DNA of 64,000 nt, taken from contig NZ_CP021404.1 in NCBI RefSeq assembly GCF_002504165.1, forward strand, positions 2,232,001-2,296,000, read 5' to 3'. A program made the translations under genes and the position numbers. Origin of the DNA: Pacificitalea manganoxidans (lineage in GTDB: Bacteria > Pseudomonadota > Alphaproteobacteria > Rhodobacterales > Rhodobacteraceae). This document shows positions 35,407 to 44,409 of the stretch, piece after piece. Each line of letters starts with the position of its first letter. Positions within the stretch are counted from its first letter, which is position 1. The notes beneath the pieces are model-generated. The model was not told the DNA's origin. It made no database searches and saw nothing but the letters and a program-made list of their open reading frames with translations.

Positions 35407-35485
35407 ATCTATGTGAAAACGCAACTGTTTCTACCGCCGCAGCGCAGCGTCACGGGATGGCGCTCTTGGCCGCGCCGGGGCGGTG

Positions 35486-36094
35486 CTACTTGTCTTCGAT
35501 CACCACTTGGCAATCGGTGGCGCCCTCTTCGCGCGCGCGTCTGTTGCAGGCCGCCAGGGCATCTGCCGTGGCGCCGGCGCCCTGCCCCGTGGCCCAGCTG
35601 CCCGTCGCCGCAGAGATGGCGAATGCCTTGGGCCCCTTGATGCGCGCGAAGTCCTCTCCGAAAAAGCGCGTGGCCTGCGCGGACAGTTGCACAGGCTGCG
35701 GCGCGTAGCCCTTGGGCAGGATCGAGGCCACGACGACGCAGCCCGGTCCCGACACCGTGCGGCGCGCATTGCAGGCCGTGACCGCCGCCCGGCGCGCCGC
35801 GTCGATGCCGTGGAAATTGGTCTGAGCGACCGAGGCCTCCGACGCGAGCCCCTCGGCGGGCGCGGCGGCGATCGCGGCGTAATAGGTCAGGGTCTGCCCG
35901 ATCTGAGCGACGATCTTGCCATCGTCGGCGCTGAGGAAATCCTGCCGGTGGATCTGCACCTGCGGGGCCGCATCGCCAAACAGCATGGCCTTGGCCCGCG
36001 CGCTGTCGACGGGCTGCGCCACGGCGCCCCCCGCCAGCGCAAGCGCAGCGGCCGCGATGAGGGAAGGACGCAGGAAAGAGATCGGTCGGGTCAT
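35486..36094 (-). CDS. Exported protein of unknown function next to hemA
   Basis: A 202-aa precursor with a clear signal peptide (LRPSLIAAAALALAGGAVAQ). The mature part has two similar modules, each with an aromatic/basic stretch followed by A-x-x-A-C-x-x-R and a spaced second Cys: AARRAAVTACNARRTVSGPGCVVV and ADALAACNRRAREEGATDCQVV. This recalls DUF4189-type small secreted domains. The two Cys pairs may form disulphides. It is upstream of hemA on the same strand with about 260 bp between, so cotranscription is not certain. Confidence 0.75.
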   Translation of the reverse strand: MTRPISFLRPSLIAAAALALAGGAVAQPVDSARAKAMLFGDAAPQVQIHRQDFLSADDGKIVAQIGQTLTYYAAIAAAPAEGLASEASVAQTNFHGIDAARRAAVTACNARRTVSGPGCVVVASILPKGYAPQPVQLSAQATRFFGEDFARIKGPKAFAISAATGSWATGQGAGATADALAACNRRAREEGATDCQVVIEDK

Positions 36095-36390
36095 CGGCGG
36101 CTCCGCGGCAGCATGGGATCAGGTCAGGACACCGGCGCTGTCGCCCCGGCCAAACGCCGCCGAGCCTAGAGGACGAAACGCGCTGTTTCCAGCGCGGGGG
36201 CTTGGCCTCGGCGGATTTCCGGTGTCCCATCCTGTCGCACCTTAAGCCGTCGCGGGGCGAGGCCGGTCGCGCGCTGCCGGGCATCCCACCGCGCCCTGCG
36301 TGACGTCGCCTGCGTGGTGCGTTGCTGGACACGCCTTCGCACCCTGCTACGGTCCGCGCGTGACCGACCCTTGCCTGAAACGGACCCCTG

Positions 36391-37803
36391 ATGACCCAGA
36401 CCAATCCAAACCCGCTGCTGCCCGCCGTCCTCGACCGGATCGATGCCGATCTCGACGGCGCGCTGGATCGTCTGCTGGCGCTGTTGCGCATTCCCTCCAT
36501 CTCGACCGATCCGGCCTATAAGGCAGACTGCGCCCGGGCCGCCGATTGGCTGGTGGAGGATCTGACCGCGATGGGGTTCGACGCGTCGAAGCGGCCCACG
36601 CCCGGGCACCCGATGGTCGTCGCCCATGCCGGACCGGACGCGGGAGCAGATGTGCCGCATCTGCTGTTTTACGGCCATTATGACGTGCAGCCCGTCGATC
36701 CGCTGGACCTGTGGGACCGCGATCCGTTCGATCCGCAGGTTCAGGATACGCCGAAGGGCCGCGTGATCCGGGCCCGTGGCGCATCGGATGACAAGGGGCA
36801 GCTCATGACATTCGTCGAGGCCTGCCGCGCGTGGACTGCCGAACATGGCAGCCTGCCCTGCCGCATCACGATCTTCTTCGAGGGGGAGGAAGAATCAGGG
36901 TCGCCCTCGCTGGTCCCGTTCCTGAAGGACAATGCCGACGAACTCGCCGCCGATGTCGCGCTGATCTGCGACACGGGGCTCTTCGCCGATAAGGTGCCCG
37001 CGATCATCACCCAGTTGCGCGGCCTGCTGGGCGAGGAACTGACGATCACCGGCCCGGCCAAGGATCTGCATTCCGGCATGTATGGCGGCGCGGCGATGAA
37101 CCCGATCCGCGTGCTGTCGAAGGTGCTGGCAAGCCTGCATGACGACACGGGCCGCATCACGGTGCCCGGCTTCTATGATGGCGTGCCGGAGATCCCCGCC
37201 GATCTGCGCGGCGCGTGGGAGGGGCTGAGCTTCGATCACAAGGGCTTCTTGGGCGAAGTCGGCCTGTCGGAACTGGCGGGCGAAGAGGGCCGCATGGCGC
37301 TGGAGATGCTGTGGTCCCGGCCGACCTGCGAAATCAACGGCATCAAGGGCGGCTATACGGGCGACGGGTTCAAGACCGTGCTGCCCAGCCAAGCCTCTGC
37401 CAAGGTCAGCTTCCGTCTGGTCGGCGATCAAGACCCGCACCGCATCCGCGAGGCATTCCGCACGATGGTCGAGGGCATGATTCCCAGCGACTGTTCCGTC
37501 AGCTTCAAGGCGCATGGCGCCTCCCCCGCCGGGCGGATGGATACGTCAGGCCCGGCATTCGAGCCTGCGCGCGCCGCGCTGGGTGACGAATGGAACATGC
37601 CTGCGGCCTATGTCGGCTGCGGCGGATCGATTCCGATTGCGGGATATTTCAAAACCCATCTGGGCATGGACGCGATGCTGATCGGCTTTGGCCGCGATGA
37701 CGATCAGATCCACAGCCCGAACGAGAAATACGATGTCGAGAGCTTCCACAAAGGGATGCGCAGTTGGGCGCGAATCCTTGCCGCGCTCAGCGCGAAAACC
37801 TGA
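36391..37803 (+). CDS. M20-family metallopeptidase (dipeptidase-like)
   Basis: A 470-aa cytosolic zinc peptidase. M20 features: first zinc ligand in FYGHYDVQP near residue 95, bridging Asp in GASDDKGQ near 131, the catalytic Glu pair in FFEGEEESGSPSL near 163, Asp in ICDTGLF, and the lid domain (about 205-325, SGMYGGAAMNP). Length and the ABC of motifs fit the CNDP/dapE-like dipeptidases rather than aminoacylases. Family members hydrolyse dipeptides such as carnosine-like substrates; the true substrate is unknown. No operon partner. Confidence 0.92.
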   Translation: MTQTNPNPLLPAVLDRIDADLDGALDRLLALLRIPSISTDPAYKADCARAADWLVEDLTAMGFDASKRPTPGHPMVVAHAGPDAGADVPHLLFYGHYDVQPVDPLDLWDRDPFDPQVQDTPKGRVIRARGASDDKGQLMTFVEACRAWTAEHGSLPCRITIFFEGEEESGSPSLVPFLKDNADELAADVALICDTGLFADKVPAIITQLRGLLGEELTITGPAKDLHSGMYGGAAMNPIRVLSKVLASLHDDTGRITVPGFYDGVPEIPADLRGAWEGLSFDHKGFLGEVGLSELAGEEGRMALEMLWSRPTCEINGIKGGYTGDGFKTVLPSQASAKVSFRLVGDQDPHRIREAFRTMVEGMIPSDCSVSFKAHGASPAGRMDTSGPAFEPARAALGDEWNMPAAYVGCGGSIPIAGYFKTHLGMDAMLIGFGRDDDQIHSPNEKYDVESFHKGMRSWARILAALSAKT

Positions 37804-37955
37804 CGCGATCGGTGGGTGGGGCGGCGGCTGCGCTGCCCTTCCACGCCCCTCTATTTGCCCGGACGATCAGGGGAAATCCCCCCCGGAAACGACAAAAGCC
37901 GCGCATTGCTGCACGGCTTGGCGTCGGCCCGTTTCGGGCGCCCCCGAGGGGGAAG

Positions 37956-38032
37956 TGGCGCGGTTGACGGGGCTCGAACCCGCGACCCCCGGCGTGACAG
38001 GCCGGTACTCTAACCAACTGAGCTACAACCGC
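37956..38032 (-). tRNA. tRNA-Asp (GTC), copy 1
   Basis: The reverse complement folds as a 77-nt tRNA with acceptor GCGGTTG/CAACCGC, discriminator G and encoded CCA, D-arm AGCTCAGTTGGTTAGAGT, anticodon loop CTGTCAC (GTC) on a CCGGC/GCCGG stem and T-arm with GGTTCGAGCC. It is identical to copy 2, 38 bases away. Confidence 0.97.
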
Positions 38033-38070
38033 GCAATATGCGCCGGACGGCTTTGATCCTCGGGACAGCG

Positions 38071-38147
38071 TGGCGCGGTTGACGGGGCTCGAACCCGCGA
38101 CCCCCGGCGTGACAGGCCGGTACTCTAACCAACTGAGCTACAACCGC
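38071..38147 (-). tRNA. tRNA-Asp (GTC), copy 2
   Basis: It is identical over 77 nt to copy 1, 115 bp upstream in transcription order, including the encoded CCA. The sequence between the copies is unrelated to the sequence before copy 2. A short ACCTCCCAAGCGTGAGGT inverted repeat lies at 38172-38189, before its 5' end. Confidence 0.97.
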
Positions 38148-38441
38148 TCGCTGCCCGCTAGGGATCAGGTGACCTCCCAAGCGTGAGGTGCCTTCTAGGG
38201 GGCCAGAGCGAGGGCGTCAAGCGGCCAATTCCGCAAAAAGTGATGCTTGCCGTAACGACCCCGGGGAAGGTCGGATCTCCGCCCTGCCGCCCTCCCCCGC
38301 GCGGAGCGCCACGGGCGGCGAAGAAATGTCTACCGGCGGAAATTACATTGCCTGTGCTGGAACCTATCGCCGCGGCTCCCGTTGGCCATCAGCACCTGCG
38401 CGTACCGTCCACCGGGCGCCAAAACCCGGAAGCCCAACGCC

Positions 38442-39356
38442 ATGCGCCACACCCAAACCTGTGTCATTCTCAATGCCGGCTCTGGCAAACGGAAGGCCGG
38501 CGAAATGGTGCCGCGCATCAATCGCGCGTTCGCCGAGGCTGGCCGCCGGTTCGATCTGCGGCTGGTGCGCAACGGCTCCGACATCACACGCGAAGCGCAA
38601 CGCGCAATCGCCGACGGCGCACAGACCATCATCGCGGCGGGCGGTGACGGCACTATCGCCGCCGTGGCCTCGGTCGTCGCGGGAACCGATGTGGCGTTCG
38701 GAGCGCTGCCCTTGGGCACCTTCAACTATTTCACCCGGTCCATTGGCCTGCCGCAGGAATTGGAGCCCGCCATCCATGCGCTGGTCGACGGCACCGCCGC
38801 GCCCGCGCGGCTGGGATTGGTCAATGACCGCGTGTTCATCAACAATGCCAGTCTGGGGGCCTATCCTGCGATCCTGAAGCGGCGCGAAAGCATCTATGCG
38901 CGCTGGGGCCGTAGCCGGGTCGCCGCCTATTGGTCGGTCTTTACCACGCTGGTTCAGTTGCGCACCCGGCTGACGGTGCGGGCCACGGTGGATGGCGAAG
39001 TGCATCATCTGCGCTCGCCCTTGATCTTCGTGTCGTTCAATCCCTACCAACTGGATCAGCTGGGGCTTGAGGGGGCGGATGCGATCCGCGACGGCAAATT
39101 CGCGATCTTCGTCGCGCCTGATGGCACCCGGCGTGAGATGCTGGGCGCTGCGCTGCGTCTGGCCGGAAGGCTGAGCGACGAGGCGCGCGATTTCCGGCTG
39201 ATCACCGGGCGGGATGTCCAGCTTGATACCGCGCGGCCCCGGCAGCTTGTTGCCTGCGACGGGGAGTTGGAGCGGATGCGCACGCCGCTGCGGTTCGAGA
39301 TCCGCGAAGGCGGCATCAACCTGATCCGCCCCCGCAATCCCGACCCGGAGGTGTAG
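38442..39356 (+). CDS. Diacylglycerol kinase-family lipid kinase
   Basis: A 304-aa protein of the DAGK catalytic family. It has ILNAGSGKRKA at the start, the nucleotide loop IAAGGDGTIAAVAS near residue 66, and LPLGTFNYFTRSIGLP and FINNASLGAYPAILKRRE segments that bind phosphate and magnesium. Members phosphorylate diacylglycerol, sphingosine-like lipids or similar; the substrate is not known here. A weak GGAAG precedes the ATG at 38442; a longer frame upstream is not family-like. Only two bases separate it from the phosphoesterase gene. Confidence 0.88.
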   Translation: MRHTQTCVILNAGSGKRKAGEMVPRINRAFAEAGRRFDLRLVRNGSDITREAQRAIADGAQTIIAAGGDGTIAAVASVVAGTDVAFGALPLGTFNYFTRSIGLPQELEPAIHALVDGTAAPARLGLVNDRVFINNASLGAYPAILKRRESIYARWGRSRVAAYWSVFTTLVQLRTRLTVRATVDGEVHHLRSPLIFVSFNPYQLDQLGLEGADAIRDGKFAIFVAPDGTRREMLGAALRLAGRLSDEARDFRLITGRDVQLDTARPRQLVACDGELERMRTPLRFEIREGGINLIRPRNPDPEV

Positions 39357-39358
39357 TT

Positions 39359-40243
39359 ATGCGCCGTATCCTCCATCTGTCCGACGTGCATTTCGGGCGC
39401 GACCGACCCGAATTGCTGCATCCCCTGCTCCAGCAGATCAACACGCTGGCCCCTGATCTGGTCGCGCTATCCGGTGATCTGACCCAGCGCGCGCGCAGTT
39501 GGCAATTTCGACAGGCCCGCGCATTTCTGGACCGAATTGAGCCGCCGGTGCTGGTGGTGCCGGGCAATCACGACATTCCGCTGGAAAACATTCTACAGCG
39601 GGTGGTGCGGCCCTATAGCGGCTATCGCGAATATATCAGCAGCGATCTGGCCCCGATCATCGAAGACGACGAAATCATCGTCATCGGAATCAACACGGTC
39701 AATCACCTGCGCTGGCAGACCGGGCGAATCAAATCGCGGGAAGTGGCGCGGATCTGCGAACGGATCGCGGATGCCGGGCCGGATAAGACCTCGATCCTCG
39801 TGGCGCATCATCCGTTCACCCATCTCGACACCGACACGAAGCAATTGATGCGCGGCGCGTCGAAGGCGATCGAGACGCTGGCCAATTGCGGTGCGGATAT
39901 GGTGCTGTCGGGCCATCTGCACAGTTGGCGTGCGGAGCCGTTCGTGTCCCGCGATCGCGGCAGCGGGCTGTTGCAGTTTCACGCAGGCACCGGCCTGTCG
40001 AACCGGCTGCGCGGCGAGCAGAACGATTTCAATATGTTGGAAATTACGCCCCATACCGTGCGCGTCACGCGCTACGTCGCCGATGAGGGCGGTGAAGACT
40101 TCACCCCCGGTGAAGATCGGTTCTACCTGCGCAAAGGCGCGGGCTGGGCGCGGGTCGAAGAGGTTCCGCAAGATCAGGCGGAGGCCGCCCATCGCGAGCA
40201 ATCCGACCAGCGGGCCGCGCATGCGGCGCTGGCGGACGCCTGA
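39359..40243 (+). CDS. Calcineurin-like metallophosphoesterase
   Basis: All five metal-binding blocks are present in 294 aa: LSDVHFGRD (residues 7-15), LSGDLTQRA, VPGNHDIPL, VAHHPFTHLD and LSGHLHSWRAE. The C-terminal ~60 residues (GEDFTPGEDRFYLRKGAGWARVEE) form an extra segment with a Glu/Gln-rich tail. Substrates of this class are nucleotides, phospholipids or proteins. Spacing of 2 bp from the lipid kinase suggests one transcript and a linked function in phospholipid turnover (inference). Confidence 0.9.
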   Translation: MRRILHLSDVHFGRDRPELLHPLLQQINTLAPDLVALSGDLTQRARSWQFRQARAFLDRIEPPVLVVPGNHDIPLENILQRVVRPYSGYREYISSDLAPIIEDDEIIVIGINTVNHLRWQTGRIKSREVARICERIADAGPDKTSILVAHHPFTHLDTDTKQLMRGASKAIETLANCGADMVLSGHLHSWRAEPFVSRDRGSGLLQFHAGTGLSNRLRGEQNDFNMLEITPHTVRVTRYVADEGGEDFTPGEDRFYLRKGAGWARVEEVPQDQAEAAHREQSDQRAAHAALADA

Positions 40244-40262
40244 CGGCGGGACCGCTATAATC

Positions 40263-40278
40263 GTGACCGAGAGGTCAC
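40263..40278. promoter_or_regulatory. TATAAT with adjacent GTGACC-GAGA-GGTCAC inverted repeat
   Basis: A perfect 6-bp inverted repeat with a 4-base spacer starts two bases after TATAAT (40256-40261). It is about 90 bp before the 63-aa gene. This is the layout of a promoter with an operator at its start, although no good -35 was found. Confidence 0.4.
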
Positions 40279-40365
40279 AGATTGACCCTACGTCCGCGAA
40301 AATTTCGCCCGATTATGGAACTTCACTCAATCCTGTCTCTTGGTTCCGAAAGGAAGGATAGGAAA

Positions 40366-40557
40366 ATGCCCAAGGATTTCGCAACCACCCGGCGTGAGGC
40401 CGCGCTTGACGCGCAGCCCGGCGCCGACGACCCCGCCCCGGAACAGAGCACGGCTGAGCCTGTGCAGGATGAGACGCAATTGTTGCTGTGGCAGGTGCCC
40501 GACCACGAAACCGCCGCCCCCGACAATGCGCTTATCAGCGACTGGGCCAGTATCTGA
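40366..40557 (+). CDS. Small acidic protein of unknown function (63 aa)
   Basis: Starts MPKDFATTRREAALDAQPG after a very strong GGAAGGATAGGAAA ribosome site. The 63 residues are acidic and hydrophilic, rich in Ala, Asp, Glu and Pro, without cysteine or membrane helix, and end QLLLWQVPDHE...ISDWASI, where the hydrophobic patches might form a binding peptide. A good terminator follows 34 bases after the stop, and an operator-like site precedes it, so it is probably expressed alone and well. No family recognised. Confidence 0.75.
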   Translation: MPKDFATTRREAALDAQPGADDPAPEQSTAEPVQDETQLLLWQVPDHETAAPDNALISDWASI

Positions 40558-40590
40558 CCCCCCGGCGGCAATCCGCGAAATCCGAAATGC

Positions 40591-40620
40591 AAAAGGCCGC
40601 CCCAATGGAGCGGCCTTTGT
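40591..40620. terminator. Terminator after the 63-aa gene, convergent with ndk
   Basis: AAAGGCCGC pairs with GCGGCCTTT around loop CCCAATGGA, followed by GTTCG; the reverse strand also has a short A/T flank. It can serve both the 63-aa gene and ndk, whose stop is at 40663. Confidence 0.85.
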
Positions 40621-40662
40621 TCGTTTGACACCCCCGCGCGTGCGGGGCCGCTTTTTCAGCGC

Positions 40663-41085
40663 TTAGCCGACCAGTTCGAGACCGGAGAAGAAATACGCGA
40701 TTTCTTCGGCAGCGGTTTCCGGTGCGTCGGAGCCGTGCACGGAATTTTCACCAACGCTTTCAGCGAATTCGGCGCGGATGGTGCCGGCTGCGGCATCGGC
40801 GGGGTTGGTGGCGCCCATGACTTCGCGGTTCTTCGCGATGGCGCCTTCGCCTTCCAGCACCTGCACGACGACCGGACCGGAGGCCATGAAGTCACACAGT
40901 TCGCCGTAGAACGGACGCTCGGCGTGCACTTTGTAGAACTCGCCAGCCTGAGCGGGGGTCAGTTGAATGCGCTTTTGCGCGACGATGCGCAGACCCGCAT
41001 CTTCGAACTTGGCGTTGATCTTGCCGGTCAGGTTACGCTTCGTGGCATCGGGCTTGATGATCGAAAGGGTGCGTTCGGTGGCCAT
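40663..41085 (-). CDS. ndk: Nucleoside diphosphate kinase
   Basis: Ndk transfers the gamma phosphate between nucleoside triphosphates and diphosphates. The 140-aa protein begins [21 protein letters not shown] and has the catalytic histidine in [21 protein letters not shown] near residue 117, at the usual length. It is divergent from the ABC-F gene across about 130 bp. Confidence 0.98.
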   Translation of the reverse strand: MATERTLSIIKPDATKRNLTGKINAKFEDAGLRIVAQKRIQLTPAQAGEFYKVHAERPFYGELCDFMASGPVVVQVLEGEGAIAKNREVMGATNPADAAAGTIRAEFAESVGENSVHGSDAPETAAEEIAYFFSGLELVG

Positions 41086-41215
41086 GATGTGCCTCTTTCA
41101 TGCTGTAGGGCGAGGCCCCGTGCCCCGCCTGAAAATCCGGCGCCGCCCTAGCATGGGTGGCCCCCGTTGAAAAGCGCCCCTTTACGCCGCCGCGCCTTTC
41201 GGGCATGGCCCGCGC

Positions 41216-43090
41216 ATGCTGAAGCTCACCGAGATTTCCTATTCCGTCGAGGGGCGGCCTTTGTTCGACGAGGCCACCGCCATTATTCCCACCGGCCACA
41301 AGGTCGGGCTTGTGGGCCGCAACGGTGCGGGCAAAACCACGCTGTTCCGCCTGATCCGTGGCGAACTGACGATGGAGGGTGGCCGGATCGAGCTGCCGTC
41401 CCGCGCCCGCATCGGCGGCGTCAGTCAGGAGGTGCCCGGCTCCGAGGTGTCGCTGATCGACACGGTGCTGGCCGCCGATACCGAGCGCGCCGAGTTGATG
41501 GCGGAGGCCGACACCGCCACCGACCCCCAGCGGATCGCCGATATTCAGACCCGGCTGACCGACATCGACGCATGGTCGGCAGAGGCGCGCGCCGCGTCGA
41601 TCCTGAAGGGTCTGGGGTTTGACGATGCGGAACAGCAAATGCCCTGCTCCGCCTTTTCGGGCGGCTGGCGCATGCGTGTGGCGCTGGCGGCGGTGCTGTT
41701 TGCCGAACCCGATCTGCTGCTGCTCGACGAGCCGACAAACTACCTCGATCTGGAAGGCGCGCTGTGGCTGGAAAGCTACCTTGCCCGCTATCCGCACACG
41801 GTGCTTATCATTTCGCACGATCGCGGGCTGTTGAACCGTGCGGTGGGCGCGATCCTGCACCTCGACAATCGTAAGCTGACGCTGTGGCAGGGCCCCTACG
41901 ACCAGTTCGCGCGCCAGCGGGCCGAACAGCGCGCGGTGCAGGCCGCGCAGGCCAAAAAGCAAGAAGCCCGCCGCGCCCATTTGCAAAGCTTCGTCGACCG
42001 GTTCAAAGCTAAGGCCAGCAAGGCCAAGCAGGCCCAGAGCCGGGTCAAGATGCTGGAGAAGATGGACACGATCCGCGCGCCCGAAGACGCCGCGCGCACG
42101 GTCTTTACCTTCCCCGAGCCCGAAGAATTGTCGCCGCCGATCATCGCGACCGAAGGCGTGGCGGTGGGCTATGGCGACCGCACGGTGCTGCACAATCTGA
42201 ACCTGCGCATCGATCAGGATGACCGCATCGCCCTGCTGGGCAAGAACGGTCAGGGCAAATCGACGCTGGCCAAGCTGCTGTCGGACCGGCTGGCGCCGAT
42301 GGCGGGCACGATGGCGCGGTCGAACAAGCTGCGCATCGGCTTCTTCGCGCAGCATCAGGTCGATGAGTTGCATGTCGACGAGACGCCTTTGCAACACCTG
42401 TTCCGCGTTCGCGCCGAGGAAGGCCAGTCGAAGCTGCGCGCGCGGCTGGCGGGCTTCGGGCTTGGCGCCGATCAGGCCGAAACCGAGGTCGGGCGCCTGT
42501 CGGGCGGGCAGAAGGCCCGGCTGTCGCTGTTGCTGGCCACGCTCGACGCGCCGCATCTGCTGATCCTCGACGAGCCGACCAACCACCTCGACATTGAAAG
42601 CCGCGAGGCGCTGGTGGAGGCGCTGACCGCCTATTCCGGTGCGGTGATCCTTGTCAGCCACGACATGCACCTGCTGTCGATGGTCGCGGACCGGCTGTGG
42701 CTGGTAAAGGACGGCGCGGTCAAACCCTATGAGGAAGACCTCGAAGCCTATCGCAAGCTGTTGCTGACCACCGACACTCCGGCCCGCGCCGAGCGCCGCC
42801 GCGAGAAGGAGAAAGCCGCCACGGTCAAGCCGCAGCGCGTGTCGCAAGCGGCGGTGCAGGAATTACGCGGCGAAGTTCGCAAGGCCGAAGCCCGCGTCGC
42901 CAAGATCGAAGACATGCGCGAGAAGCTGGCAAAGAAGCTGGCCGACCCCGCCATGTATGAAGACACGCGCCGGGGCGAAGCCGAGGTTTGGCAGAAGAAA
43001 TACGCCGAGGTGATGGAGGCGCTCGACCGGGCCGAAGCCATCTGGATGGCCGCCGCCGAGAAGCTGGAGAAGGCAACGTCAAACGCCTAA
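41216..43090 (+). CDS. ABC-F family ATPase (Uup/YheS-like)
   Basis: ABC-F proteins act on the ribosome to relieve stalls or tune translation; they have no membrane domain. The 624-aa protein has two ATPase domains: the first with GRNGAGKTTLF near residue 35, SGGWRMR and LLLLDEPTNYLD; the second with GKNGQGKSTLA near 342, LSGGQKARLSL and LILDEPTNHLD. The charged linker (about 235-285, EARRAHLQSFVDRFKAKASKAKQAQ) is the P-site-tRNA-interaction region. A C-terminal coiled coil (about 535-620) is Uup-like. It is not a drug exporter. marC follows after 9 bp. Confidence 0.94.
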   Translation: MLKLTEISYSVEGRPLFDEATAIIPTGHKVGLVGRNGAGKTTLFRLIRGELTMEGGRIELPSRARIGGVSQEVPGSEVSLIDTVLAADTERAELMAEADTATDPQRIADIQTRLTDIDAWSAEARAASILKGLGFDDAEQQMPCSAFSGGWRMRVALAAVLFAEPDLLLLDEPTNYLDLEGALWLESYLARYPHTVLIISHDRGLLNRAVGAILHLDNRKLTLWQGPYDQFARQRAEQRAVQAAQAKKQEARRAHLQSFVDRFKAKASKAKQAQSRVKMLEKMDTIRAPEDAARTVFTFPEPEELSPPIIATEGVAVGYGDRTVLHNLNLRIDQDDRIALLGKNGQGKSTLAKLLSDRLAPMAGTMARSNKLRIGFFAQHQVDELHVDETPLQHLFRVRAEEGQSKLRARLAGFGLGADQAETEVGRLSGGQKARLSLLLATLDAPHLLILDEPTNHLDIESREALVEALTAYSGAVILVSHDMHLLSMVADRLWLVKDGAVKPYEEDLEAYRKLLLTTDTPARAERRREKEKAATVKPQRVSQAAVQELRGEVRKAEARVAKIEDMREKLAKKLADPAMYEDTRRGEAEVWQKKYAEVMEALDRAEAIWMAAAEKLEKATSNA

Positions 43091-43099
43091 GGTGCCCCT

Positions 43100-43711
43100 A
43101 TGGACCTGAGTTTCTACGTCACTGCCTTTGTCACCCTGTTCGTCGTGATCGATCCGATCGGGATGACGCCGATCTTTATCGCCCTGACCTCGGGGAGCCA
43201 TACCGCGCATCGGCGGGGGGTGGCGTTCCGTGCCTGTCTGATCGCGATCTTTATCCTGACGCTGTTCGGGCTGTTGGGGGAGGCGGTGCTGGGCTTCGTC
43301 GGGATCTCCATGTCGGCATTCCGCATTGCCGGGGGCATTTTGCTGTTTCTGACCGCTCTGGACATGCTGTTCGAGCGCCGCACCAAGCGGCGCGAGGATC
43401 AGGCCGAGGAAGACCTGCCGGATCCTTCGGTCTTTCCGTTGGCGATCCCGCTGATCTCCGGGCCCGGCGCCATCGCCACGATGATCCTGCTGACGGGTCA
43501 GGCGCGCGATTGGACCGGGGTGCTGGGCGTGCATCTGGTCATGGGGGCCGTGGTGGCGCTGGTGCTGGCGATGTTCATGCTAGCCCCGATCATCGAGCGC
43601 GCCTTGGGCAAGATCGGCATCACCGTTGTCACCCGGCTGCTGGGGATGCTGCTGGCGGCGCTGTCGGTGCAATTCGTGCTCGACGGGCTGGCCGATCTGG
43701 GCCTTGGCTAG
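43100..43711 (+). CDS. MarC-family integral membrane protein
   Basis: A 203-aa protein with six likely membrane helices, beginning MDLSFYVTAFVTLFVVIDPIGMTPIFIAL, with the family segment FPLAIPLISGPGAIATMILL near residue 112 and a charged loop (RRTKRREDQAEEDLPD). The function of the family is not settled; it is not itself a multidrug regulator despite the name. The 9-bp gap from the ABC-F gene suggests cotranscription. Confidence 0.92.
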   Translation: MDLSFYVTAFVTLFVVIDPIGMTPIFIALTSGSHTAHRRGVAFRACLIAIFILTLFGLLGEAVLGFVGISMSAFRIAGGILLFLTALDMLFERRTKRREDQAEEDLPDPSVFPLAIPLISGPGAIATMILLTGQARDWTGVLGVHLVMGAVVALVLAMFMLAPIIERALGKIGITVVTRLLGMLLAALSVQFVLDGLADLGLG

Positions 43712-43806
43712 CGCCGGTCCACGCGGCACACGTTTGCGCCAGATGCTTCCCTTTCGGAGCGAAGATCATACATGATGCCCACACGCATCACGGAGGATCG
43801 CGCCGC

Positions 43807-44388
43807 ATGTCCACAGATCAGCTTGGATCGCTCACCTATCTGGTGCTGCTTGGCGTTGTGGTCGGCGGGTATTTCCTGATCGCCAATCGCCGCAGCCTTG
43901 GGCGGCTGGCACGCCACGCCACGCTGTGGGTGCTGATTTTCTTTGGCGTCGTGGTGGGGGCCGGACTGTGGTCCGATTTGCAGCGCACGGTCGCCCCGCG
44001 TCAGTCGGTCTTTGCCGAAGACAGCCGGATCGAGTTGCCGCGTGCGCCCGACGGGCATTACTATCTGACCGCGCAGGTCAATGGCGCGCCGATCCGGTTT
44101 GTCGTCGACACCGGCGCGACCGAGATCGTGCTGAGCCAGGATGACGCGCGCCGCGCCGGGGTCGATCCCGACAGCCTGACCTATATTGGCTCCGCCACCA
44201 CGGCCAACGGACAGGTTCAGACTGCCCGCATCGCATTGGACGAGGTGGCGCTTGGACCCATTGTCGACACCAAGGTGCCCGCGCTGGTCAATAGCGGCGA
44301 GATGCGCGGCTCGCTTCTGGGAATGGCCTATCTGGATCGCTGGGGCCGGATCGAGATCAATGACGGGCGCATGACCCTGACCCGCTGA
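43807..44388 (+). CDS. Membrane-anchored retropepsin-like aspartic protease (TIGR02281 type)
   Basis: The 193-aa protein has two hydrophobic helices in the first ~60 residues and a clan AA protease domain with the catalytic DTGA in RFVVDTGATEIVLS near residue 102, followed by TTANGQVQTARI and GSLLGMAYLDRW (the flap and psi-loop parts). One DTGA site implies a homodimer, as in retropepsins. GGAGG lies about 10 bases before the ATG at 43807. Natural substrates of these bacterial enzymes are largely unknown. The next gene begins 21 bp downstream. Confidence 0.88.
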   Translation: MSTDQLGSLTYLVLLGVVVGGYFLIANRRSLGRLARHATLWVLIFFGVVVGAGLWSDLQRTVAPRQSVFAEDSRIELPRAPDGHYYLTAQVNGAPIRFVVDTGATEIVLSQDDARRAGVDPDSLTYIGSATTANGQVQTARIALDEVALGPIVDTKVPALVNSGEMRGSLLGMAYLDRWGRIEINDGRMTLTR

Positions 44389-44409
44389 CCCGCAACCGGA
44401 GTTTCGTTT

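Noticed and set aside
37956-38147. Twin tRNA-Asp as attachment-site remnants of an integrated element
   Set aside because: Both copies are full and functional-looking, and the 38 bp between them hold no genes. Simple tandem duplication is enough.
40317-40347. EcfG-type general-stress promoter before the 63-aa gene
   Set aside because: GGAAC is present, but no CGTT lies at the required distance; the nearest GTT gives a spacer that is too long.
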